NCBI RefSeq assembly: GCF_003574835.2
Contig: NZ_CP063196.1
Coordinates: 4,712,001 to 4,776,000 of the forward strand
Direction of reading: 5' to 3'
Source of the DNA: Thermobifida halotolerans
GTDB taxonomy: Bacteria; Actinomycetota; Actinomycetes; Streptosporangiales; Streptosporangiaceae
Length of the DNA stretch: 64,000 nt
How positions within the stretch are numbered: position 1 is the stretch's first letter; every line of letters starts with the position of its first letter. Shown here piece by piece: positions 8,448 through 15,434 of the stretch. The position numbers and the translations under genes are program-made. The notes under the pieces were generated by a model that saw only the letters and a program-made list of their open reading frames with translations, did no database searches and was not told the origin of the DNA.

Positions 8448-9640
8448 GACAGCCTCCCCGACCGCAGGGCGAACCGGTCGCGCAACTCCTCGAAGGCGGC
8501 GTCGCGCAGCAGCCCGCCGCCGTCGGGAAAGGTGACCGCCGGCACCGCGGTGACCAGACCGCCGCTGCCGCGCCGCAGCACGCACAGTTGCGCCACCCGA
8601 CGCGGCCCGCCGGGCTCCCGGACCAGGTGTACGACGAGGGCGCGGGTGGCGGCGAGCTGGCTGTGCACGGCCTCGCGGCTCAACCCGGCGGCGCATCCCA
8701 ACGCCTCGATCCGGGCGGGAACGTCGGTGGCGGTGTTGGCGTGCAGCGTCCCGCAGCCGCCTTCATGGCCCGTGTTGAGGGCGTGCAGTAGAGAGACCAC
8801 CTCCGGCCCGCGCACCTCTCCGACGACCAGCCGGTCCGGGCGCATCCGCAGCGCCTGGCGGACCAGTTGGTCCAGCTCCACGCCGCCGCGGCCCTCGATG
8901 TTGGCGGGACGCGCCTGCAACCGGATCACGTGGGGGTGCTCGGGCCGCAGCTCGGCGGACTCCTCGACCAGCAGCAGCCGCTCCTGGGGACCGGCCAGCG
9001 AGAGCAGCGTGGACAGCAGGGTGGTCTTCCCGGTGCCGGTGCCTCCGGAGACCAGGAAGGGGAAGCGGGACTCGACCAGGGAGCGCAGCAGGAACACCCC
9101 CGGAGGTGGCAGGGCGCCCGAGGCGGCCAGTTCGGCGAGGGAGAACACCCGGTGCCGGGGCAGCCGCAGCGACAGGCGGGTGCCTTCGGGCGACACCGGG
9201 GGCAGGACCGCGTGCAGCCGCGCCCCGGAGGGCAGCCGCGCGTCGGCCCACGGCGCCGCCGTGTCGAGCCGCCGTCCGGCCTGCGCGGCCAGCCGCTGGG
9301 CCAGCCGACGCACCGCCTCCTCGTCGGCGAACCGCACCTCCTCGACCCGGCGCAGACCGGCGCCGTCGTCGACCCAGACGTCACGGGGGCCGTTGACCAG
9401 GATGTCGGTGATCTCGGGAGCGGCCATCAGGGGTTCGAGCGGCCCGACCCCGGCGAGGTCGGCGCGGAGGGTCCGGGAGATGGTCAGGACCTCGGCGTCC
9501 CCGAGCATCGCACCTTCGGCGCGCACGGCGGCGGCCACCGTGGCGAGGGTGGGTTCGGCGGCTTCGCGGATCAGACGGGTCCGGACCGCTTCGAGCAGTC
9601 GCGTGTCCGGTGCCCCGGAGGGCGGAGTCCGGCCGCTCAT
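8444..9640 (-). CDS. tadA: TadA/CpaF secretion ATPase
   Basis: 398 residues. N-terminal domain with PEITDILVNGP, then a GspE-type ATPase: Walker A GGTGTGKTTLL, Asp-box-like LLVEESAELRP, Walker B region RPDRLVVGEVRGPEV and the His box GHEGGCGTLHAN. These define the CpaF branch that powers Flp pilus assembly. The ATG overlaps the ssd stop by 4 bp (ATGA) and its own stop overlaps the tadB GTG, so three genes are tightly coupled. Length is normal for the actinobacterial branch. Confidence 0.92.
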   Translation of the reverse strand: MSGRTPPSGAPDTRLLEAVRTRLIREAAEPTLATVAAAVRAEGAMLGDAEVLTISRTLRADLAGVGPLEPLMAAPEITDILVNGPRDVWVDDGAGLRRVEEVRFADEEAVRRLAQRLAAQAGRRLDTAAPWADARLPSGARLHAVLPPVSPEGTRLSLRLPRHRVFSLAELAASGALPPPGVFLLRSLVESRFPFLVSGGTGTGKTTLLSTLLSLAGPQERLLLVEESAELRPEHPHVIRLQARPANIEGRGGVELDQLVRQALRMRPDRLVVGEVRGPEVVSLLHALNTGHEGGCGTLHANTATDVPARIEALGCAAGLSREAVHSQLAATRALVVHLVREPGGPRRVAQLCVLRRGSGGLVTAVPAVTFPDGGGLLRDAAFEELRDRFALRSGRLS

Positions 9641-10731
9641 GCCGACCGGGCCGGGACGGAGCGGAGCCGCGTCACGAAGGCGTCACCGAAGGCCGCGAGC
9701 GGCGAACGCGACTGTCGGGCGGGAGGGTCACCGCGGTCCAGCAGACGGGACAGTCCCGGTTCGTCGGTGAGTTCTCCGGCCAGCGGAAGACCGAGCGAGG
9801 CGGTGACCGTCTCGGCGGACAGGCCGTCGGGGGACGCGCCGCGGACGACCAGGCGCAGATCCGGGACGAGTTCGCGCAGCATGGGGACCAGTCGTTCGGC
9901 GGCCACCACCGAGTACACGTCGGCGGGAAGCACCAGCAGGGTGACGGTGGCACGGCGCAGCACCTCCCGGGCCGCGGCGTCCAGTGAGCGGGGAAGGTCC
10001 GCCACCAGCAGTTCGGAGCCCCTGGCGGCGGCGTTGAGGACCGTGCGCACGGCCGACGGGGGAATGGGCGCGCAGGGGCGGCGCGCGTTCCAGGTCACGA
10101 CGGGGATGCCGTGCGCGTGGGGCAGGGCGTCGCGCAGCGCCGACCAGACCATCCTGCCCTGTCGGTCGCTGAACTCCTCCCACCGGGAACCGGGAACGCG
10201 TTCGGCTCCGAGCAGCAGGTCGAGTCCGCCGCCCAGCGGGTCGGTGTCGACCAGGACCGTGCGGAGTCGGGCGCGGCGCCCGGCCAGCGCCAGGGCCACG
10301 GCGAGCAGGCTGGCTCCGGCCCCGCCCCGTCCGCCGACCACCGCGACGAGCGGCGCGTGGCCCGAGAGGCGTTCGGTGGATTCGGTGAGCAGGTCCACCA
10401 CGTGCTCCTCGTCGTCGGGCAGGGTGAGGACCTCGCGTGCTCCGAGGCGCAGCGCGTCGGCGTAGACCCCGACGTCGGAGGTCGGGGCGGCGGAGGTGCG
10501 GCCGACCACCACCGCGTTGGGATGGCGTTGCGGCTCCGTGTGGGCGAGCGCGCCGACGAGGTCGACGCCCACGGCGACCAGTGGGGCGTCGGTCCAGTAA
10601 CGGCCGCACCGCGCGGCGGAGGGGACCACGGTGACCTCGACGTTCGCTGCCGCGGCCAGCCGCAGCAGATCGTCGAGGAGTTCGGCGTCGTCGGTGACGA
10701 CCAGCGGACGGACCGGATCGGCGGACGGCAT
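9637..10731 (-). CDS. ssd: TadZ/CpaE-like protein (Ssd, septum-site-determining type)
   Basis: 364 residues from ATG 10731 with AGGAGGT 4-10 nt upstream; the longer open frame is ignored. The N-terminal ~125 residues resemble a receiver-like domain, followed by a ParA/MinD fold starting at VAVVGGRGGAGAS. The P-loop lacks the usual Lys of G-K-T/S, which is Ala here, as in other atypical TadZ-type ATPases. Asp in VLVDTDPLGGGLD marks the switch region. It leads the tad operon. The mycobacterial counterpart (Rv3660c, Ssd) influences septation, while TadZ proteins place the pilus machine at the pole. Confidence 0.82.
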   Translation of the reverse strand: MPSADPVRPLVVTDDAELLDDLLRLAAAANVEVTVVPSAARCGRYWTDAPLVAVGVDLVGALAHTEPQRHPNAVVVGRTSAAPTSDVGVYADALRLGAREVLTLPDDEEHVVDLLTESTERLSGHAPLVAVVGGRGGAGASLLAVALALAGRRARLRTVLVDTDPLGGGLDLLLGAERVPGSRWEEFSDRQGRMVWSALRDALPHAHGIPVVTWNARRPCAPIPPSAVRTVLNAAARGSELLVADLPRSLDAAAREVLRRATVTLLVLPADVYSVVAAERLVPMLRELVPDLRLVVRGASPDGLSAETVTASLGLPLAGELTDEPGLSRLLDRGDPPARQSRSPLAAFGDAFVTRLRSVPARSA

Positions 10732-10781
10732 GGGGACCTCCTGGAGGCGGCGGTGTGCTACCTCCACGCTCGCGAAAGCCG

Positions 10782-10822
10782 TCCAGGATGGGGGAAGCCG
10801 AATCCGCGGGCTGTGGACAACC
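10782..10822 (-). promoter_or_regulatory. Shared tad upstream motifs, copy 2 (ssd-tadABC unit)
   Basis: On the minus strand GGTTGTCCACAG (10822-10811) precedes CCCATCCTGGA (10792-10782) by 18 nt, and the ATG of ssd follows about 50 nt later. Both words recur before the pilin gene, there 36 nt apart. The first contains a perfect DnaA-box 9-mer (TTGTCCACA). A -35/-10 pair is not obvious. Confidence 0.5.
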
Positions 10823-10980
10823 ACCGGTTGCCGGTGGAGGCGCCCCCGGCGCCGAGTCCGGGCACGGCCCCGTCTTCCCGCGCCTTCGAGGACGGTTCCG
10901 CGCCACGGGGCACCGGCCCGGGGCGGCCGGTGCCCTTGCCCTCGGTCCGCCCGTGGAGGCGTGCCCGGACCCGGCGCCCA

Positions 10981-11114
10981 GGGCGCCTCGACCAGGCACG
11001 GCCAGCCCGTGGGAGCCCGCCCCGGGCGCCGGGGTGGAATGCCCCGCCTTCCCCCGGGTTCTCCGAGAAGAACCCGCACCCGCCGCAGAACCCGACACTC
11101 ACACCTCAGTCAGT
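10981..11114 (+). repeat. Dispersed structured element, copy A
   Basis: Begins GGGCGCCTCGACC, runs through a CACGG/CCGTG hairpin, a CCCCGG/CCGGGG hairpin, TGGAATGCC, and a GGGTTCT/AGAACCC hairpin. It ends CGCCGCAGAACCC...CACACCTCAGT. Two related copies lie at 37551-37630 (opposite orientation) and 37640-37765. The hairpins are kept while their sequences differ. Confidence 0.6.
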
Positions 11115-11174
11115 CACCCATGTCAGGGCCACCGCTGTTGGGGGCAGGGGGGACCTGGAACCGGATGAACGCCG

Positions 11175-11207
11175 AAGCCCCGGTGGAGAAACCCCGCCGG
11201 GGCTTTT
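11175..11207 (+). terminator. Intrinsic terminator reading rightwards
   Basis: AAGCCCCGG (11175-11183) pairs perfectly with CCGGGGCTT (11197-11205) and is followed by TT to give a TTTT run. It is the clearest U-tailed terminator of the window, yet no plus-strand gene precedes it. That implies an unannotated transcript from the region 10740-11175. Confidence 0.65.
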
Positions 11208-11508
11208 GCGCGGGTTCCTGAAGTTGGTCGACGCGGGGACCCTGCCCATCAGGGCGCACCACTCGGTGGAGTGGACTCCAGGCGGCCGGTGCGGCTGCCA
11301 CCTCGCCGGGCGGAAGCCCGCGAACCCCGGTGGTGTTCGATGTTCCTCCACCGACGGACAAGACAGAAGGACGTCCGTCACCACAGAGCCCGGCAACCGG
11401 TGGTGCGGGACCGCCCGGGAAGCGCGCGAAGGCGGAAGCGCGGGCGGATGCCGCGCCGGGGTGCCTCGGCCGCCCGCCGCCGATCCGACGGGACCGCCCG
11501 TGAATCGG

Positions 11509-11600
11509 AAAAGCGACGGCCCCCGCCAGGGGGGAGAGGCGGGGGCCGTCTCACGGTCCGGCTCCGGGGGGAAGAGCCGGTGCCGTATCCGGTGAGGTCA
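11509..11600 (-). ncRNA. 6C RNA (actinobacterial small RNA)
   Basis: On the minus strand two hairpins follow each other. The first is CCGGCTC/GAGCCGG (11580-11558) with CCCCCC in its loop. The second is a 13-bp perfect stem (11550-11515), again with CCCCCC in its loop, followed by GCTTTTCC as a terminator tail. Two hairpins with loops of six or more C's define the 6C family. Known members in Streptomyces (scr3559) and Mycobacterium (B11) sit at the same tad/ssd locus, so position supports the call. The exact 5' end is not visible; it is set near 11600. Confidence 0.82.
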
Positions 11601-12099
11601 GCTTCGGGACGGGGCCGGGGCGTCCGCCGCCACCGGGGGCGGGAGGGATTCCTCAACGCCCGGCCGAACCGGCCCTGTGAGTAATAGATGATATACACAA
11701 AGTTATCACGGTGCTTTGCTCGCTTGGTGAAAAAATGGTCTTCCGGGACCTTTCCAAGGCGCGCGGCGGGGCGTACAAAGGAAGCAGTCGATGGTGAAAC
11801 CCATCGGACACGCCAGCCGGGCACCCACGCGTCACCACGCCGCGAGCGGCCCGTCTAGGCCAGGCGCAACCTGGTCAGACTACAGATATCGCACGCATGT
11901 TAACCCGGTCTGACGTGTTTTGGGCGACGCTTTGAACAGTCCCCGCGCGGGAGTCCGGGCGTCGCCCGCTGCTGTGTGACCCGAACCACGGGAGCCACTC
12001 CGTAATCCCCCGGCGGAAACGGAGTCCGAGGTCGCCTTTCCACCAGCCGGTCCTGGGGGAGAATTCCACCTGAACGGCAGGGAAACGGATCGCTGCGGT

Positions 12100-12912
12100 T
12101 CAGGACCGCGACGATGCGCGCCGGATGGCCTCGCACGTGGCCAGGGAGTCGCGCGCCCCGTCCATGACCGCGCGGGCGCAGTGCGCCACCCAGCCGCCCA
12201 CCCCCTCGGGGGTCCCCGTCAGGTAGCCGCGCAGCGCGGAGACGTACTCCTCGCGCCGCTGTTCGTGGCCCAACTGGGTGGGGACCAGCGAGTTGGGGTC
12301 CAGCCCCCGTTCCAGCAGGGTCAGCCGTTCCGCGGCCCGCGCGACGATGCCGTCGCCCCACCCGAAGGGCCGCAGCGCCAGGAGTTCACCGTGCACGACC
12401 GCACTCACCACCAGGGCGGGGGCGTCGGTCCGAGCGGCCAGAAGAGCGGCGAGCGCCTCCAGGCGGACGGCGACCTCGGCCGAGTTCGGCGGCGCACCCA
12501 GCCCCAGGGGATCGGTCGCGCTCTCCCCCTCGCGTCGGGGCCGCCCCAGGTCCTCGGCGGCGACCGCGTCGGCCGCCGCCAGCATGTGCAGCCGCGCCAG
12601 CACCTGGCGCGGAGCCTTGGACCAGGTCTCCACGAGGAGCCCCAACTCCCCCGAGACCCGCAGCGCCCCCTTGACCCGGGGATCGTCGCTCTCCCCCGAA
12701 CGCACCTGTTCCAGGGCGGCGTCGGCCCCTTCGAGCACCGCCGAGGCGCGGGCGCCCCGCAGTGCGGCCTCCATCGAGACGTCGCTGCCGCGGCGGCGCA
12801 GCACCCGTTGTCCGATCAGCATGTCGACGAGGTCGCGTGCCTCCGTGACGGCTCGGGCGACCTCGGGAAGTTCGGCGATCCGCATCAGGGGATCGGTCGG
12901 CACAGCGTTCAC
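12100..12912 (-). CDS. Degenerate Fic-fold protein (actinobacterial conserved, Rv3662c-like)
   Basis: 270 residues from GTG 12912, seven bases after a TAGGGT -10, so possibly leaderless. Mostly helical. Near residues 190-210, VVHGELLALRPFGWGDGIVARA aligns with the Fic signature HPFxx(G/D)NGR, but the catalytic His is Arg and the final GR pair is altered. AMP transfer is therefore unlikely. Homologs sit beside ssd/tad loci in Streptomyces and mycobacteria, usually labelled oxidoreductase or hypothetical. No specific function can be assigned. Confidence 0.7.
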   Translation of the reverse strand: MNAVPTDPLMRIAELPEVARAVTEARDLVDMLIGQRVLRRRGSDVSMEAALRGARASAVLEGADAALEQVRSGESDDPRVKGALRVSGELGLLVETWSKAPRQVLARLHMLAAADAVAAEDLGRPRREGESATDPLGLGAPPNSAEVAVRLEALAALLAARTDAPALVVSAVVHGELLALRPFGWGDGIVARAAERLTLLERGLDPNSLVPTQLGHEQRREEYVSALRGYLTGTPEGVGGWVAHCARAVMDGARDSLATCEAIRRASSRS

Positions 12913-13102
12913 GTTACGAACCCTACGTCTGGGTAGTGGACAAGTGCACAACCGGGGGCGCCCCCGACCTCGACGGCCCGCCGGACCCCCTCGGCGGCAT
13001 TGCGTGGGACACACGCGCGTCGCACCGACGGCGCCTGGGAACCGTCCGGAAGGAACTGTGCGAGGATGCCCAGAAATAGGTCCGATGGAAGGAGCCGCCT
13101 CG

Positions 13103-13537
13103 GTGTCCGAAACCAACACGGGTGGCCGGGAACCGGTGGACGTCGACGCTTCCGGACGTTCACTGGGCGAACTCACCTCCGAGGTGACCGGTAACCTCAG
13201 CCAACTGGTGAGCCTGCAACTCGAACTCGCCCGGACGGAACTCGCCGCGGATGCCCGCAGGGTCGCCCTGGGGACCGGGATGTTCGTGGTCGCCGCACTG
13301 ATCGCGCACCTGATCCTCATCCTGGCCTCCATCACGATCGCCCTCGGGCTGGCCGCGATGGGGCTGTCCGGGTGGCTGGCCTTCCTGATCGTCACCCTCT
13401 TCTACACGCTTGTCGCGGTTCTTCTCGGCTTCCTCGGGTTCCGCGTCTACAAGAAGATCGAACGCCTGCCGCGCACCAAGGAGACCTGGGCCAGGACCAA
13501 GGCCGTGCTGCGCCGCGAACGCGCCGCCGGACTGTGA
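13103..13537 (+). CDS. Phage-holin-like membrane protein (DUF1469 / actinobacterial holin-X type)
   Basis: 144 residues from GTG 13103 with GGAAGGAG 8 nt upstream (ATG 13085 overlaps that SD). An amphipathic N-terminal region ELTSEVTGNLSQLVSLQLEL is followed by two long membrane helices (about 55-80 and 88-112) and a basic tail. This is the pattern of the DUF1469 group, common single genes in actinobacteria and not evidence of a prophage. It probably forms an operon with the hydrolase 18 bp downstream. Confidence 0.75.
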   Translation: MSETNTGGREPVDVDASGRSLGELTSEVTGNLSQLVSLQLELARTELAADARRVALGTGMFVVAALIAHLILILASITIALGLAAMGLSGWLAFLIVTLFYTLVAVLLGFLGFRVYKKIERLPRTKETWARTKAVLRRERAAGL

Positions 13538-13555
13538 CCGGTCGAGGCGGTGGCG

Positions 13556-14470
13556 ATGCCCGATGAGTCGGCGGTCCTGATCGACGGCCCGTGGACCCAC
13601 CGGACGGTCAGCGCCGGCGGAATCCGGTTGCACGTGGTGGAGGCCGGCGAGGGGCCGCTGGTTCTGCTGCTGCACGGTTTCCCGCAGTTCTGGTGGGCCT
13701 GGGAACGGCAGATCACGGCGCTGGCCGAGGCCGGTTACCGTGCGGTCGCGGTGGATCTGCGCGGCTACGGCGCCAGCGACAAGCCGCCCCGGGGCTACGA
13801 CCTGTTCACGATGGCGTCCGACGTCGCCGGTCTGGTCCGGGTTCTGGGCGCACCCGACGCGGCCGTGGCCGGTCACGGTGTGGGGGGCCTGGTCGGATGG
13901 ACGATGAGCGTCTGCCATCCCCGGACGGTCCGCCGACTGGCGGTGCTGTCGGCGCCGCACCCGGTGCGGCTGGCCGCGGCGGTGCCGCGGAGCTGGCACC
14001 AGGGGTGGGCGGTGCGGCACCTGCTCGGCTTCCAGGTGCCGGTGCTGCCCGAACGCCGCCTGGTGGCCGACGGCGCCGAAGCCGTGGGGCGCATGCTGCG
14101 CCGCTGGTCGCGTCCCGGCTGGCCGGACGCGGAGACCGAGTGGCGGTTCCGTGAGGCCTTCCGTATCCCTCTGGTGGCGCACTGCTCACTGGAGTGCTAC
14201 CGGTGGCTGTTCCGTTCCCGCTTCCGCCCGGACGGCTATCGTTATCTGCGTCGCATGAGTGTGCCCGGCACCGTTCCCACGCTGTACGTGCACGGCGCTT
14301 CGGACCCGCTCGTCCCGCCCGCGACGGCGCGCGGCACGGAGCGGTACGTGTCGGCGCCCTATCGGCTGCGAACGGTGGAACGCGCGGGGCACTTTCCCCA
14401 CCAGGAACGTCCCGACCAGGTCAACTCACTGCTTGTGGAGTGGTTCTCCTATGACGAACCGGACGCGTGA
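13556..14470 (+). CDS. Alpha/beta-hydrolase, epoxide-hydrolase (EphE) like, nucleophile replaced by Gly
   Basis: 304 residues from ATG 13556 (GAGG 8 nt upstream; GTG 13550 is alternative). The oxyanion motif HGFPQFWW, the late Asp (HGASDPLVPP) and the catalytic His (AGHFPHQE) are present. The nucleophile elbow, normally GHDWGG, reads GHGVGG, so residue 108 is Gly. MarP loci of mycobacteria carry EphE, which fits the general neighbourhood. It may bind rather than hydrolyse a ligand, or the group may have a different activity. Its 3' end overlaps the DUF309 gene by 20 bp. Confidence 0.78.
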   Translation: MPDESAVLIDGPWTHRTVSAGGIRLHVVEAGEGPLVLLLHGFPQFWWAWERQITALAEAGYRAVAVDLRGYGASDKPPRGYDLFTMASDVAGLVRVLGAPDAAVAGHGVGGLVGWTMSVCHPRTVRRLAVLSAPHPVRLAAAVPRSWHQGWAVRHLLGFQVPVLPERRLVADGAEAVGRMLRRWSRPGWPDAETEWRFREAFRIPLVAHCSLECYRWLFRSRFRPDGYRYLRRMSVPGTVPTLYVHGASDPLVPPATARGTERYVSAPYRLRTVERAGHFPHQERPDQVNSLLVEWFSYDEPDA

Positions 14471-14951
14471 CCCCCGCGACCGCGGCGCCGACGGTCGAGC
14501 CCAGAACCAGCGTCCCCGGGACCGCTACGGACGTCCCCTGCCGTACGGGACGCCGGGGGTGCCCCGTGTGCCCGACGACGCGGTGTTCACTCCCGCAGAG
14601 GGGTTGGCCGAGGCCCAGCGGCTGCTGGAGGAGGGGTACGCCTTCCACGCCCACGAGGTGCTGGAGGCGGTGTGGAAGGCGTCGGAGGCGTCCGAACGGG
14701 AACTGTGGCGCGGTCTGGCCCAGGTCGCCGTGGGGCTGACGCACGCCCAGCGCGGCAACGCGGTGGGCGCGGTCCGGTTGCTGCGCAGAGGCGCCGAGCG
14801 GGTCGCCGGATACGGCCCCGACGCTCCACACGGGGTGGACGCCGCGGGAGTGGCCGCGTACGGACGGGCCGCGGCCGACCGGGTCGAGGCGGGGCAGGCG
14901 GACCGGGTCGACCCCGCCGGGCTGCGGCTCACCCGCGCCCAGTCTGTGTGA
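14451..14951 (+). CDS. DUF309 family protein
   Basis: 166 residues from ATG 14451, overlapping the end of the hydrolase gene, so coupled. After a basic, low-complexity N-terminus (about 45 residues), the core has FHAHEVLEAVWK and a second helix with GLAQVAVGLTHAQRGN, the signature of DUF309, a helical fold of unknown function. The HE and W residues of the motif are intact. Confidence 0.78.
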   Translation: MTNRTRDPRDRGADGRAQNQRPRDRYGRPLPYGTPGVPRVPDDAVFTPAEGLAEAQRLLEEGYAFHAHEVLEAVWKASEASERELWRGLAQVAVGLTHAQRGNAVGAVRLLRRGAERVAGYGPDAPHGVDAAGVAAYGRAAADRVEAGQADRVDPAGLRLTRAQSV

Positions 14952-15434
14952 CGGGTCACACCGCGGCGAAAGGCATCCTGTCGCGGATGCGGTCCTGGTT
15001 GGGTGGAGCGGACGTCTGACTCCTGACCGGCTTCGGCCGACGCCATCCGGACGCCTGCTGTGTCACACGATGTGGAAACTGATTTCCGTGTGACTTGTGC
15101 ACCCTTCATCACGTTTTGTCCCTGATTTTCACAGAATGTGAAGAAAACGGCATTCCTCCTGATTTCGGAGGGTGTGCCGTATTTCTTGTCTCGACGCAGG
15201 GTCACATATCCCGGGGATTTCTCGAAAAGCTTCTTTGGGCCCTCACATTTTCGGGTAACGATGCGTAGACTCCCGGCACATCGAATCCGTTAACACGGCG
15301 GAAACGATGCGTTTTTTCCTGATCAGTGGTGGCACCGGCAAGACCCCGCCTGACGCGCTCCCGGGCGAACCGTCCGGACCGACCCGGACGGCAGCACGCT
15401 CACGCGGGGCCCTGCCCGTCTGGAGGAGGACGGA
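14952..15434. other. AT-richer leader/promoter region of the pyrophosphatase gene
   Basis: 483 bp without a gene. It holds short dyads: TGTGAC-GG-GTCACA across the DUF309 stop (14947-14960), and TCACA-GAA-TGTGA in the stretch near 15130. A possible -10, TAGACT (15266-15271), would give a leader of about 155 nt. Base composition is clearly lower in GC than the flanking genes. I see no known riboswitch. Confidence 0.45.

Larger units (their letters stand above)
10732..12099. other. Large non-coding region upstream of the tad operon
   Basis: 1368 bp with no convincing protein gene: the open frames have no homology I recognise and no good starts. From left to right it contains the tad promoter motifs, hairpin CCACCGG-TTG-CCGGTGG (10821-10837), an 11-bp hairpin at 10908-10935, a dispersed repeat copy (10981-11114), a rho-independent terminator reading rightwards (11175-11207), the 6C RNA (minus strand, 11509-11600) and an AT-rich island at about 11680-11760 that may hold promoters. 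The Fic-like gene on the minus strand ends at 12100. Confidence 0.6.

Noticed and set aside
11105-11396. Small ORFs between the tad operon and the 6C RNA
   Set aside because: Overlapping frames on both strands with no SD, no shared family and interruption by hairpins and the terminator.
13103-13537. Prophage because of a holin-like gene
   Set aside because: No other phage genes nearby; DUF1469 proteins are ordinary chromosomal genes in actinobacteria.
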